Assembly: GCA_023436495.1 (NCBI GenBank)
Contig: JAEZIT010000091.1
Coordinates: 1-57,133, forward strand
Length of the DNA: 57,133 bases
Direction: 5' to 3'
Source: Acidobacteriota bacterium
GTDB taxonomy: Bacteria; Acidobacteriota; Blastocatellia; Pyrinomonadales; Pyrinomonadaceae
Positions 36,508 to 46,129 of this stretch are shown one piece after another. The notes under the pieces are model-generated. The model did no database searches. It was not told the DNA's origin and saw only the letters and a list, made by a program, of their open reading frames with translations. The position numbers and the translations under genes are program-made. The number at the start of each line of letters is the position of its first letter. The first letter of the stretch is position 1.

Positions 36508-37592
36508 TAATTAGTTGCTACGGTATCTTCCGCTCGCGGAGCCGTGGACGAACCGCGAACAACCGAGCATTCGCCAAAAACCCGTATCCAGTCGTGTTTG
36601 ACGTTGTGCCAATCCGAGCGTTTGGCTAGGAGGCGGCCGTTGCGTGAAAGCTCTCGAACCAACCCCGGTGAGTCCAGTAGTTCGCAAATGGCATCTGCCA
36701 TCTGCTTAACATCGCCGCTGTTCACGAGCAGAGCGTCCATGCGGTCACGTAAAAGATAGGGAATACCTCCCACCCTCGTGGCGACTACCGGAACGCCGAA
36801 TGAACACGCTTCGACGACCGACACTGGCATATTGTCTATTTTGTTGGTATTCAGGAAAATATCCGCGGAATCGAATTCGGCGGATTTCTTCGCTGCATTG
36901 AGAAATCCGGGAAATCGGACGGCGTTGGCGACACCTAGTTCGGCGGCCAGCTTTCGGACAGTTTCTTCTAAGCCTTTGTCCTTGCCCGCCATCGTCAGCA
37001 GGGCGGCAGCGTGCCGCTTTTTAACCTCCGCAAAGACCTTTATCGCCATTTCGGGATCGTAGATCGGATGAAAGCTACGCATCCAAAGTAGATTGGGCGC
37101 TATCGAGCCTCTTTCGCGAAATGTCGAATCATGTAGATCGATGATGTTCGGGATCACCCGAACCGGAAAACCGGCCTTCTCAAATTCATGTGCGAGAAAA
37201 CTGGAAGGAGCGACCAATCTATCAGCACGATTCAAGACCCATGCCGTCCGCCGAGGATGCCGCCTGTAGAAATTCGGCAGCTCGCCGCCGTGCAGCACCA
37301 TTATCAGCGGCAGCCTGAAAACGCGGCACAGTAGGCTCGCCACTTCCGCGATCACGAAATACAGCCCGCTGTAAACTTCGAGAACTACCACGTCGATCGA
37401 TCTTCGGCGGGCCACGAGGGTGTAAATAATTTCGGCCAGCCGCGTAAATCTGTTTGTCTTCGATGAGACTGAAATAACGTCGAATCCCTCGCCGGGGAGC
37501 TTGTCTGCGAGAACCTGGCCTTGTGTTGTGACCCAGTCCGGATTTCGCCCCAGCATATTCCCAACGATGCAGATCTTCGTGTTACCTTTCAT
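36507..37592 (-). CDS. Glycosyltransferase family 4
   Basis: GT-B retaining glycosyltransferase of 361 residues. The N-terminal half has MVLHGGELP and RADRLVAPSSFLAHEF. The C-terminal donor-binding half has MAGKDKGLEETVRK, FPGFLN, then VSVVEACSFGVPVVATRVGG with the nucleotide-binding acidic residue. It acts in the cytoplasm on the lipid-linked oligosaccharide. It overlaps both neighbours by 1-4 nt. The sugar specificity is unknown. Confidence 0.85.
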   Translation of the reverse strand: MKGNTKICIVGNMLGRNPDWVTTQGQVLADKLPGEGFDVISVSSKTNRFTRLAEIIYTLVARRRSIDVVVLEVYSGLYFVIAEVASLLCRVFRLPLIMVLHGGELPNFYRRHPRRTAWVLNRADRLVAPSSFLAHEFEKAGFPVRVIPNIIDLHDSTFRERGSIAPNLLWMRSFHPIYDPEMAIKVFAEVKKRHAAALLTMAGKDKGLEETVRKLAAELGVANAVRFPGFLNAAKKSAEFDSADIFLNTNKIDNMPVSVVEACSFGVPVVATRVGGIPYLLRDRMDALLVNSGDVKQMADAICELLDSPGLVRELSRNGRLLAKRSDWHNVKHDWIRVFGECSVVRGSSTAPRAEDTVATN

Positions 37593-38446
37593 TGGTCCGG
37601 CGAACTTCCCGCGAGTTCAGTGATTCCATTTTGTTTTGCGAACAACCGTCGCAGTGCGATCTTTATCAAGCCTGTCGCGGTCGGGTACGAATAGTAGCCG
37701 TCAGCGGCTCCGGAACGATCGACCGGTTTCGCGGTTCCGGCGTCAAGCTCAGCGAGGATCCGCTTCACATCGGGGAAGCTGTCTAGCACCGCCTTATGTC
37801 CTATATAGCTGTGCCAGTCGCGATGCGGGTCGATGCCGGAGGGCCTGCCCTGCATATATATCTGGCCGGCGTCGAGTTTCTTGTTCATTTTCAAGAAGGT
37901 GTAGCCCAAATTATCGAAGTCATTATTCAGCAGCGCCCAAAAAGGCGAATAAACACCGCGGTACTCAGGCGTGATCCCCTCATGCCACAAAAAGGTTCCC
38001 AGAGCGGGCGCGTTGAAGATCGAATCGGGCAAATAGACGTCGATGCACATCGCAAACAACGCGTCGAGGTGGGCCTCGTGGATCGCAGCAAGGAGCTCCG
38101 GCGATTTTATGTTGTCCGGTCGGACCTGCCTGATCGACGAGATTGGCACTTTAGGGGACGAATGGACATCGGTTACGGCATCGTTGATCTTTCGCGACTC
38201 ATCAGCGGCAAGGAACTGTCGATATAAAAGGTAATACAGAAATTCGTTGCACGCCCGCAGCGGGCCGTGGCTCCGTCCGCGATCGAAGAAACGTCGTATA
38301 ATACGCCTTCCTCGTCCGGGTCCGTCGTTTGCCCACGCCATTTTGTCAGTCCAGATTATTAACGACAGATCCGTATTCTCACTTAGGAATTCGCAAACCT
38401 TTTCGTCAAAAGTGTTTTCGTTGCCGATAAATGCAGTTCGCAGCAT
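37589..38446 (-). CDS. Formyltransferase-fold protein lacking the usual catalytic Asn
   Basis: Protein of 285 residues with a methionyl-tRNA formyltransferase-type core. FLWHEGITPEYRGVYSPFW (152-170) aligns with the NxHxSxLPxxRG loop, and KLDAGQIYMQ holds the Asp (D192). The His (H155) is present, but the Asn two residues earlier is Leu153. The first 110 residues are atypical, and there is no normal C-terminal FMT domain. It may N-formylate an amino sugar with altered chemistry, or do another one-carbon or acyl transfer. The stop overlaps the GT4 start by 4 nt (ATGA). Confidence 0.75.
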   Translation of the reverse strand: MLRTAFIGNENTFDEKVCEFLSENTDLSLIIWTDKMAWANDGPGRGRRIIRRFFDRGRSHGPLRACNEFLYYLLYRQFLAADESRKINDAVTDVHSSPKVPISSIRQVRPDNIKSPELLAAIHEAHLDALFAMCIDVYLPDSIFNAPALGTFLWHEGITPEYRGVYSPFWALLNNDFDNLGYTFLKMNKKLDAGQIYMQGRPSGIDPHRDWHSYIGHKAVLDSFPDVKRILAELDAGTAKPVDRSGAADGYYSYPTATGLIKIALRRLFAKQNGITELAGSSPDQ

Positions 38447-38462
38447 ACAATTTAGTGCAGAT

Positions 38463-39926
38463 TTATTTCCTGAAAATTGGGCGTTCTTGAAGATGCGGGC
38501 GGCTTATGCCTCGAGAGGCCGTTGCAATAGCAGCCGGACGTGCCGGCCTGCGCTTCGCAATTATGGCAATAAAACTGATCCCGAAAATTATGGAAGGTGC
38601 AGCTAGGCGCATGCCGGAGTTAAGCATAAATAACATGCTCCACGTAATGACGCCGCCAACAAGCGCCGCATGAATCGGGACATTGCTGCGGAAGAGATTT
38701 ATCAAGCTCGCCGCGAAAAGAGCTAGCAGTGCAAGTATCCCTAAAGACCCATGTTCCGATATAAGCCGCGACAGTTCGGTATGGCTGGGCGCACGGTAAT
38801 CGAGATACTTCGCGCGGTAATGCGTGGCCTCTCCAACCCCGATGCCAAGGATCGGAAATTCGGAAAAGATCTGAAGATCGGAGCCCACTATGTCGAGCCG
38901 TCGTGTCGTATCGGTTTCCTCAAATCTCGTTTGAAGGTTCCCACCCGTAAATTCATTAAGGTACGGAAATACCAGAATTAGGAACACGGCAGCGAGTAAA
39001 AAGATTGGCAGCATTCGGCCGATCGTCTTGTTCAGGTACCGCAATTGGAATAGCAGCACGACGGCGATCGAGCCGATGGCCGTGTACATTCCGCCCCGCG
39101 AGAATGTCATTACGCTCTGCATCGAGAAAAGCAAAAGCAAAGCCAATAACGGAACTACCTCACGAAGCTCATTTTTGAATAAAAGGTAAATCGTGCCGGC
39201 AAAAAATACGCCCATCCCGAGCATAGCGGACACTTGATTCGGGCCGAAACCTCCGCTGGTCGCAAAATTGGATTCTGTGCCAAACGTGATCTCATCCGCC
39301 GTCACCGTATAAAAGAGCGTTGTCACGGCGACGCTGACGATCGGGATCATCGCCATCAGGAGAAGCCGCTTTACCTCATCGGAAGTGACACGCACATACG
39401 AAAAAAGCCAACAGGCGGCCGCTAGTGCGAGCGGGCCGGACATATTGAAGCTAAGGCTCGCGCGGGCGCCTGTCCAGTCATTGTTGAGCAAAGTCGGGAG
39501 GCACGCCGGCATCAGCAGCAGGAAGTATGCGGCGGCGGGGACGGGCAGCTTCGTAAAGCCGCGGCGAATGAGCGCAGTCGCTATAATGAGCGTCGCGCCG
39601 TATTTTCCGAATTCCCAAAAGATCGGAATTTCTGCCATTCGCCAGAGAACTTCGACACCGGCCAAATACATTAGCGGATAAATCGTCTGTTCCAGTGGCC
39701 GCTTTCGGTCCCACGCCATATACATTCCTATTGCGAAGACGGCGTACGCGTGGACGACACCAAGGTACTTCGCGTTATAGAAAAGGATTCCCAGTGGTGC
39801 GTGCGCCAACGCGAACACGGCGAACCATTTCAGTGGCCACGTCATAGGCAAAAGGTACGACGCGGCCTGTGGCCTCAGTGGGCGTTGATGAATAGATAAT
39901 AGTTGTGGCCGGGCGGCGGGTGTCAT
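38463..39926 (-). CDS. O-antigen ligase/polymerase family (Wzy-like)
   Basis: Polytopic membrane protein of 487 residues with 11-12 hydrophobic segments. The PF04932-type core includes TFSRGGMYTAIGS, a large periplasmic loop with RFEETDTTRRLDIV, FPILGIGVGEATHY and SHTELSRLISEHG (conserved His). It would polymerise repeat units or ligate the glycan to a lipid or protein. It is the second such protein in the operon; the other (29614-32181) is the fusion, so one may be polymerase and one ligase. The start overlaps the GT4 stop by 4 nt. Confidence 0.85.
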   Translation of the reverse strand: MTPAARPQLLSIHQRPLRPQAASYLLPMTWPLKWFAVFALAHAPLGILFYNAKYLGVVHAYAVFAIGMYMAWDRKRPLEQTIYPLMYLAGVEVLWRMAEIPIFWEFGKYGATLIIATALIRRGFTKLPVPAAAYFLLLMPACLPTLLNNDWTGARASLSFNMSGPLALAAACWLFSYVRVTSDEVKRLLLMAMIPIVSVAVTTLFYTVTADEITFGTESNFATSGGFGPNQVSAMLGMGVFFAGTIYLLFKNELREVVPLLALLLLFSMQSVMTFSRGGMYTAIGSIAVVLLFQLRYLNKTIGRMLPIFLLAAVFLILVFPYLNEFTGGNLQTRFEETDTTRRLDIVGSDLQIFSEFPILGIGVGEATHYRAKYLDYRAPSHTELSRLISEHGSLGILALLALFAASLINLFRSNVPIHAALVGGVITWSMLFMLNSGMRLAAPSIIFGISFIAIIAKRRPARPAAIATASRGISRPHLQERPIFRK

Positions 39927-41005
39927 TGGTCGAAGTGTTTCGGACAGGCAGCCTTGTAAATTTCCATAAGCTGCTCGGCGAGGCGTTTTATGGAGTGATT
40001 GTCTTGAACGTATTTTCGGCCGGCTTCTCCAAGTCGTTGGCGCAAGCTGAGGTCACTCGCCAGCAGATGCGCCGCATCAGTGAGGCCATTTTCGTCGCCC
40101 CGTTCGATCAAAATTCCGCGCGTACGGTCGACGACATCCGGAGTTCCGCCGACCTCGGACGCTATCACTGGAAGCCCATGCGACATTGCTTCGAGTATCA
40201 CGTTCGGCGTTCCTTCGTGATCGGATGTATTAACGAGAATATCGGCATGCCCGTAAACATCCGACATTCGATCGACAACGCCTAGAAAGCTAGTTGCGCT
40301 GGCCGTACCGAGGACGTCGGCCAGCCGTTCCAGTTCATTTCGTCGCGGTCCGTCGCCGGCGATAACGAAATTCAGAGGTTTGTCGGGAATGCGTTCTAAA
40401 AGGTCGGCGGACATACGTATGAACCGCTCCGGTCTTTTATTCTCATCTAGCCTTCCAGCCCACAGCAGCGTCAATGGAAGTCCGTTTGGAGAGAGTTCGG
40501 CAACGCTGCCGTTCGTCTCCACGACATTTGGAACCATATGGATGCCGCGCGCCGTTCCGCGTGCAGATACGGCCTGCTCAAACGATGCACGCGAGTTCGC
40601 GATCAAGAACGTCGGCAGCGAAATCTGCCAGCGGCCGAGAGCGCCATGTGAAGGCATTTCAAAATCTAGATCGCCACGGATCGCTCCTATACTTGGGATT
40701 CTTAGGAGCTTTCCTGCCAATCCGGCATAGAGATTAGTGTAAAAATGCGTGCTCTGAACTAGATCAGCGCCCAAACCTGTCAGGTGTCTTACAATATTTA
40801 CCATCCGCAAGGTTCGGTTCCGCGAACTGCCCGCCCATCTGACGTCAACACCCATTTTCCGAATGTCGCTCTCATAGGATTCGCCCTGCGAAAGGCAAAT
40901 GACGCCGGGTTCGAGTCCTGCCGCGAGCAGCGCCTTTAGCATCAACACGAGCTGTTTTTCAGCTCCTCCTCTAGCGAGAGTTCCAGCCAGGAAGCAGATC
41001 TTCAT
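39923..41005 (-). CDS. Glycosyltransferase family 4
   Basis: GT-B enzyme of 360 residues. It opens ICFLAGTLARGGAEKQL, the acceptor-side glycine loop. LLWAGRLDENKRPERFI starts the donor half, VIAGDGPRRNELERLA follows, and ILEAMSHGLPVIASEVGGTP carries the E-x7-E-like motif. It is cytoplasmic or peripheral-membrane and adds one sugar to the lipid-linked unit. The start overlaps the end of the preceding GT4 gene by 35 nt. The donor cannot be told from sequence. Confidence 0.88.
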   Translation of the reverse strand: MKICFLAGTLARGGAEKQLVLMLKALLAAGLEPGVICLSQGESYESDIRKMGVDVRWAGSSRNRTLRMVNIVRHLTGLGADLVQSTHFYTNLYAGLAGKLLRIPSIGAIRGDLDFEMPSHGALGRWQISLPTFLIANSRASFEQAVSARGTARGIHMVPNVVETNGSVAELSPNGLPLTLLWAGRLDENKRPERFIRMSADLLERIPDKPLNFVIAGDGPRRNELERLADVLGTASATSFLGVVDRMSDVYGHADILVNTSDHEGTPNVILEAMSHGLPVIASEVGGTPDVVDRTRGILIERGDENGLTDAAHLLASDLSLRQRLGEAGRKYVQDNHSIKRLAEQLMEIYKAACPKHFDQ

Positions 41006-42194
41006 TTAACGATTCCTGCTGCATGCCCGGCAAAGGCGATGCAGTCTGCGCAACGTCCCACGAATGTCTTAGAGCGCTGCCAATATATTCGGCCCAGTTT
41101 TCGAGCGAGAATTTGCGTGAACGGACCACGGCCGCGCGCGACATTTTTTCGTAGTTTGCTTTGTTCGAAACCACATCAACGATCTTTACGGCAAGTTCCG
41201 CGGGATCGGGGTTGTCGAGCAGACGTCCGCAGCCGCCCGAAATGAGCGTAGGCAATACTGAGACACGCGTTGTTACCACCGGCAGGCCTGCCGAAAGTGC
41301 CTCAAGTACTACCTTCGGAAAACCTTCAGATGCGGTTGTCGGGTAGCAGAAAACGTGGGCATTGCGCATAAGACCGACCACGCGGTCCTGTTCGACTCGC
41401 CCGTAGAAAATCACTTTATCTTCGATCCCCAAAACCTTTACTTTTTCATTAAGCTCGTCCATCAACGGTCCGTCGCCAACAATGTCAAGCATTGCACCCG
41501 GGAAGCTCTTTGCGATCTCAACAAACGCTTCGATGACCACTTCGGTACCTTTATTTGCGACGAGCCGCGAGGCCGTAATGAGACGCGGAGCGTGCCCAGG
41601 GAATTCCCGCGGCCGCGCCGCATCAAGTTCCTTTCTGGTCAGCGATGTCGAAAAGATCCATTGAATGTTCGGATTCTTCACTGACGGCGCCGACTCTCCG
41701 CCACCCGTCGCGAACATGACGTTTCGCCCACCGGCAAAAAATTCCATCGAGCGTTTCCAAAATCTTTCCGCGGCAGTCCGCGGTGCTAGCCAGTTTCCGC
41801 AATGACGGACAAAAAGTCGCTTCCTTAATGCAATTGCCGCGAACATTCCTATAGTTCCGACGTCACCGGGGATAATAGCGTGGACGGCGTCGGCACGAGC
41901 GACCGAACTGACCAGCTTCGTGCCATTCTTCAGCAGCCATGCAATAAATAAGACCTTTCGCCTAATTCCGCTGCCGGCGGGCGGTGATAGCTCCACGATC
42001 TTCATATTGCCGCCAACAAGCGGGGCGACGCCCATTGGCAGCGGGCCGCACGTAACTGGAACGCCTATCTCGACGGAATCAAAAAGTCCGGCGATCGCGT
42101 TCATCTGAAGCGGAAAGCCTCCGTCCGTGAAATACTCTTCGCGCGACGGGTCCGGTTTCCAGCATTGTTTGTGCGATATGACCGTTAATTTCAT
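40971..42194 (-). CDS. Glycosyltransferase family 4
   Basis: GT-B enzyme of 407 residues. The acceptor half is unusual, starting KLTVISHKQCWKPDPSREEYF. The donor half is standard: LITASRLVANKGTEVVIEAF, DIVGDGPLMDELNEK, VIFYGRV and VVLEALSAGLPVVTTR. It follows the GT2 gene by 3 nt. Its last 12 codons overlap the next GT4 gene, so translation is likely coupled. The sugar is unknown. Confidence 0.87.
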   Translation of the reverse strand: MKLTVISHKQCWKPDPSREEYFTDGGFPLQMNAIAGLFDSVEIGVPVTCGPLPMGVAPLVGGNMKIVELSPPAGSGIRRKVLFIAWLLKNGTKLVSSVARADAVHAIIPGDVGTIGMFAAIALRKRLFVRHCGNWLAPRTAAERFWKRSMEFFAGGRNVMFATGGGESAPSVKNPNIQWIFSTSLTRKELDAARPREFPGHAPRLITASRLVANKGTEVVIEAFVEIAKSFPGAMLDIVGDGPLMDELNEKVKVLGIEDKVIFYGRVEQDRVVGLMRNAHVFCYPTTASEGFPKVVLEALSAGLPVVTTRVSVLPTLISGGCGRLLDNPDPAELAVKIVDVVSNKANYEKMSRAAVVRSRKFSLENWAEYIGSALRHSWDVAQTASPLPGMQQESLNEDLLPGWNSR

Positions 42195-42197
42195 TCG

Positions 42198-43175
42198 TTA
42201 CCGTGACTGCTGCAGCATAAATGCTCTTCCTGTCAATATGGCGAACATGGCGGCAGCCCGACCCAATAGCTGCTGTAGGTCGGCACTGCGGCGATGGCGG
42301 AACAGAGATGCGGCGACACGCAGAAATTCGAACGCCTGAAAACGCCAGAACCTAAACTTGTTGGAAGGCCGCAACGGGCCCGCAACCTCATTGAACACGA
42401 AATAATAATTAACTACGCTTTTATAGCCTATCTTTCGCGCACCGACGCGACCGTTCGGTGAATTAAGTTCTCGACATTTTGCGTCGCCCGATTGTAGCAG
42501 CCTCCATTTCTTTCCGGCCATCAGCGAAAAATGCGCGTCTTCGAGGACGCCGTAGTCGGTAAAGAATGAATGAAAGCGGATCCCGGAGTCGATCACCTCT
42601 CTTCGCCAGACGGCGCATGCGGTCGTCATGAAATCCACCTCTCGTGTACCCGTAAACGGTGCCTGCATATTGTTGTTGATCGGATAACCACTTTTGAAAT
42701 CGTACCGTCCAGGCTCATAGACGGTCAGCAGTTTCAGCCGCTTATACCACCGCCATCGTTCCGAGCTTTCGGCAGGAAAATAATGGTTCGTACGATATCC
42801 GACCACGCCGCCGACATCGCCGCTCACATCATTACGGAAAGTTTCGGCCATGACGCGGAAAAAATTCGGTTCGAGCACAACGTCATCGTCTATGAATGCG
42901 ATCAACTCTCCCTTGGCAATTTCGATCCCGGCATTACGCTGGATGGCGGTTCCTCCGGTTTTTCGGACATAGATGACCCGAAACGGGAGGCCGGCGGGCA
43001 GGGCATTTACCGTAGCTTCCGTCCGCTGATCTCCCGGTTCAGAACCATCAATAATGATCAGTTCGAACGGAAACATTTCCTGTGCGGCCAAATTTTCGAT
43101 CAGGGCGGCGACCTCCGTTGGCCGTTGAAATGTGGGCGTTACGACCGAGATGTTCGGGAGATAATTTTGAGTCAT
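42198..43175 (-). CDS. Glycosyltransferase family 2
   Basis: GT-A enzyme of 325 residues. SVVTPTFQRPTEV, LIIIDGSEPG, GGTAIQRNAG and the DxD-type FIDDDVVLEP are clear, followed by FFTDYGVLEDAHFSLM as the acceptor/base region. ATG 43175 lies 1 nt after the upstream stop (TAG-T-ATG); the frame stays open upstream only by overlapping that gene. No C-terminal membrane anchor is evident. It adds a sugar to the lipid-linked oligosaccharide. Confidence 0.87.
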   Translation of the reverse strand: MTQNYLPNISVVTPTFQRPTEVAALIENLAAQEMFPFELIIIDGSEPGDQRTEATVNALPAGLPFRVIYVRKTGGTAIQRNAGIEIAKGELIAFIDDDVVLEPNFFRVMAETFRNDVSGDVGGVVGYRTNHYFPAESSERWRWYKRLKLLTVYEPGRYDFKSGYPINNNMQAPFTGTREVDFMTTACAVWRREVIDSGIRFHSFFTDYGVLEDAHFSLMAGKKWRLLQSGDAKCRELNSPNGRVGARKIGYKSVVNYYFVFNEVAGPLRPSNKFRFWRFQAFEFLRVAASLFRHRRSADLQQLLGRAAAMFAILTGRAFMLQQSR

Positions 43176-43176
43176 A

Positions 43177-44628
43177 CTAAAGCTGTTTGTGGGCGATCCT
43201 TCGCAGCACGTCCGCAGTGCGGTCGGCCGATCGGCCATCCAAAGTATTGGCGAACATCCGGTCGATCAGGTGCTTACGTTCGCGAGAATGGGCTGAGGGA
43301 TTCGAAAGAGCGGCCCGGAGCATCTCCGCCATTTCGCGCGGACTATATGCGACATGAACGGCCCCGCTTTCAACGATCGGACGATAATGATCGAAGTCGT
43401 AATAAGCCGCATATTGGAGTTCCTTAGGGTCGATGCTCGGCGGGTTATAGCCAACGTTGATCACCGGTTTATCGAACATGCAGAGCTCGAGCGAGATCGT
43501 AGATGCGACATTGATCCCGACCGCGGCATGTCGGAGCGCGTTTACCAGCGCATAAGAGTCTTCATACCTTGGGGTGTGCCAGGAATCTTCCCATTCGATC
43601 TTCGGGAAAAGAATATCGCGGCGGACCGTCATTAGACGGTCGAACCGCCCTGTGCGGTCCTTCGGATACACCCGAACTACCAATTGGGGCTGTGCGGGTG
43701 TATCGATCGTTCCAAGCATGTCGGCGATCTCTTCGACGATTTCCGGCTCACCGGGCATGTGATTGGCCATGCCCGTAGAATAGAGGACGATCGGGCGTTT
43801 CGGATCGGCGCCGATGCTGTGGCAGAATTCTTCGCGCGTCTGATGGAACTCTTCGCGAAAATGAAAGTCGAACTGGGGTGTTCCCGTAACATGAACGGCG
43901 TCGGGCGTTATATCCGGATACATCCCGATGAGTTGATCCCGCAGTCCCTCGTTCCAGACAAGATAGTGGTCGTAGGGCAGCAATATCCGGCCTTGCGACG
44001 TAAGATTATCCCAGCTGAAAATGAACGTCGCGGTCGGAATGCCGAGCCACTGGGCTGCTTGCACCGCCTGATGTGCGTTCGCGCTGTGAACATGCGAGCC
44101 GTTGAAAACAAGGTCCGGCCGTATCTCTTTCAGAAGCTTTGTATATTCGTTTGCCGAACGGAACCTTCGGCTGGAAAAACGCTCCACTCGTGCGAGTGAA
44201 TTGAGTCCGATGCGGTTCGCTATAGGAAAGCTTATGGCCTTTTTCAGTGTTCGTTTTGCCTTTTCTTCGAGCGTGCGGGCTTCGGCATCGCGAAGGCGGG
44301 AACGCTCGCGGGCGGCACCTGTCCAAAGCCAGCGGTTGTGCGCCGTTTCAAGTATCTCGCGCTGGATCCGTACGATCCATGGTTCCGGTGAATTGGACAG
44401 CGTTTCGACGCGGCCGAATTTCGTCCGGAGCATTTCAAGCACTGAATCGCTCGGGACGACCGACAGTAATGAAAGCTCAACGTCCCGGCCAAGCAGGTCG
44501 AAGGCTCCGGAGTATACGAAATTGCGGATCACCTCTCCGCGCGGAATGATTGCCAGGACCTTCCTTCGCCGTCCCGGGTCATTTGAGGTGTCTGCCGAAG
44601 TTCTTGTATTCGACCTTATCGGTGTCAT
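43177..44628 (-). CDS. GT-B-like protein, family not assigned (paralogue of the next gene)
   Basis: Protein of 483 residues. A Rossmann-like N-terminus (KVLAIIPRGEVIRNFVY) carries a long basic helical insert. A second half contains GIPTATFIFSWDNLTSQGR, YDHYLVWNEGLRDQL, VTGTPQFD, PIVLYSTG, VRVYPKDR and VASTISLELCMFDKPVINV. The layout resembles CDP-glycerol glycerophosphotransferase-like and other GT-B enzymes, but I cannot name a family. The start is 10 nt after the upstream stop. The 44639-46129 product shares the WDN, TLGSPNF/YSTGMAN and late hydrophobic motifs. Probably a sugar or polyol-phosphate transferase. Confidence 0.62.
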   Translation of the reverse strand: MTPIRSNTRTSADTSNDPGRRRKVLAIIPRGEVIRNFVYSGAFDLLGRDVELSLLSVVPSDSVLEMLRTKFGRVETLSNSPEPWIVRIQREILETAHNRWLWTGAARERSRLRDAEARTLEEKAKRTLKKAISFPIANRIGLNSLARVERFSSRRFRSANEYTKLLKEIRPDLVFNGSHVHSANAHQAVQAAQWLGIPTATFIFSWDNLTSQGRILLPYDHYLVWNEGLRDQLIGMYPDITPDAVHVTGTPQFDFHFREEFHQTREEFCHSIGADPKRPIVLYSTGMANHMPGEPEIVEEIADMLGTIDTPAQPQLVVRVYPKDRTGRFDRLMTVRRDILFPKIEWEDSWHTPRYEDSYALVNALRHAAVGINVASTISLELCMFDKPVINVGYNPPSIDPKELQYAAYYDFDHYRPIVESGAVHVAYSPREMAEMLRAALSNPSAHSRERKHLIDRMFANTLDGRSADRTADVLRRIAHKQL

Positions 44629-44638
44629 TTGGAGCGAG

Positions 44639-46129
44639 TTATCGTGCTTCAGCCGGAACAGTCGTTGTTTGCGGCGCAAAATCGGCGCTTCCATTCTTGG
44701 CGGTTCGCCCGGCAAAATCCCTGATGGCGTCACCCATTCGCTTGCCGCATTTTCCATCGATCCATCCGCAGACATAATCCACGATCCAACGGCGCTGAGC
44801 GCGGTGCAACGCCGGGCTGCGAAGGTAAGAGCGTACTGCATGGACGAGCTCGTCGAAATTGTCTACCAGCCAGACGCCGCCCGATTCCGCAACCGGTTTG
44901 AAATGATTCCATCGGTGATTGATGTCCTTTACTAGCGCTTGGTCTGCTCGTTCGGGGCGCGGGTCGAAATCCAGATTGACGACCGGCGTATCGAAGATCG
45001 ATGCGTCGACGGTGACAGTAGAAGAAAGGTTGACCACGACGTCAGCGTGGCGAAAAGTATTGATCCATTCGGCGACCTGTTCGTCGTCTTGCGAGCGTTC
45101 GACAAGCGACTTTGCTGTGTCGGCAGGCCGCTGCACTTTGATCATCGGGCCGAATCCGCTAAACATGTCATGCATTTCGGCGCGGTCATGAATTGGGTGC
45201 GGACGGACAAGCATCTGTACCCGCCCAAGCGCGCCGTCGGCAACGCGGCGTGCAAGTTCCAACGCTCCGTGATGTTCCTGAAGGAAGTTCGGCGATCCAA
45301 GTGTATAAAGTATGATCGGAAGCTCCGGATCGAGCCCCTGGCCGCGGCAGAAATCCTCGCGGCTCTGCATAAACTTTTCGGACAGAAAAACATCGAACTG
45401 TGCCGCTCCGACCACATAGATCGGTCGATTGCGGGCCGCCGGATAGATATCGCGGAGCTCGTTGCGAGCGTGTTCCGACCAAACCATATAACCGTCGTAT
45501 TGAAAGACCATGCGGTTTTTCGTCGAGACGTTGTCCCACGAAGGGATATATGCCAGGACCGGAATTCCTAACCGTTTTGCCGCCGCGAAGATTGCCGGTT
45601 GTTCGAACTGAAAAGGCCCGGTAATGACGACCGCTTCCGGGGCAAGTTCGCGAAGGCGGTTCTCTGCCTCCGGCGAACGCGGGAAGCCGAGCAATAGGCG
45701 TTCGAGTGACGATTCGAAAAGATTCTCGCTTCGGGTCCAGGCGACGATACGGGCCGGCAACTTCATCGCCCGTATAGAGAGAGGCAACCGCTTATTTCGA
45801 ACGTGTCGCAGCATACTCATTCGGCTCGGTATCCTGTGCCGAAAATCCCATGCAAACTCGTTTACGCGTCGAAGCATATTATAGGGAAATTCTCGAAACG
45901 GAAGGATCGGCGGTAGCGGTTCTACTCGTGCGGCAGTGTTCCAAGAAACGTCGGACGATCGAGCGGATGCAGCCCAGATAACGACATTATGCGTTTCGGC
46001 AAGCCGATTAACGACCGCGCTGTACTTAAAGATGCGGTCAACAAGCAGCGAGGAAGTTACGAGCAGTATCGTACTGCGCGATGTGTCGCCGGCCGGTGTG
46101 GTTCCGTTTGTTTTCGTCGGTTCAGTCAT
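44639..46129 (-). CDS. GT-B-like protein, family not assigned (paralogue of the previous gene)
   Basis: Protein of 496 residues aligned by eye along its length with the downstream gene product. Shared features are STILLVTSSLLVDRIFKYS at the start, GIPVLAYIPSWDNVSTKNR, YDGYMVWSEHARNEL, VVGAAQFD, PIILYTLGSP, MLVRPHPIHDR and LSSTVTVDASIFDTPVVNL. These match the GT-B donor-site pattern of CDP-glycerol-type transferases, but the group is not one I can name. TAATG overlap with the PhyH stop. Two tandem copies suggest a disaccharide or alternating linkage made by related enzymes. Confidence 0.62.
   Translation of the reverse strand: MTEPTKTNGTTPAGDTSRSTILLVTSSLLVDRIFKYSAVVNRLAETHNVVIWAASARSSDVSWNTAARVEPLPPILPFREFPYNMLRRVNEFAWDFRHRIPSRMSMLRHVRNKRLPLSIRAMKLPARIVAWTRSENLFESSLERLLLGFPRSPEAENRLRELAPEAVVITGPFQFEQPAIFAAAKRLGIPVLAYIPSWDNVSTKNRMVFQYDGYMVWSEHARNELRDIYPAARNRPIYVVGAAQFDVFLSEKFMQSREDFCRGQGLDPELPIILYTLGSPNFLQEHHGALELARRVADGALGRVQMLVRPHPIHDRAEMHDMFSGFGPMIKVQRPADTAKSLVERSQDDEQVAEWINTFRHADVVVNLSSTVTVDASIFDTPVVNLDFDPRPERADQALVKDINHRWNHFKPVAESGGVWLVDNFDELVHAVRSYLRSPALHRAQRRWIVDYVCGWIDGKCGKRMGDAIRDFAGRTAKNGSADFAPQTTTVPAEAR

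Noticed and set aside
44629..44841. Longer start for the GT-B-like gene at 43177
   Set aside because: It would overlap the upstream paralogue by about 200 nt; ATG 44628 lies 10 nt after that gene's stop and matches the paralogue's start.
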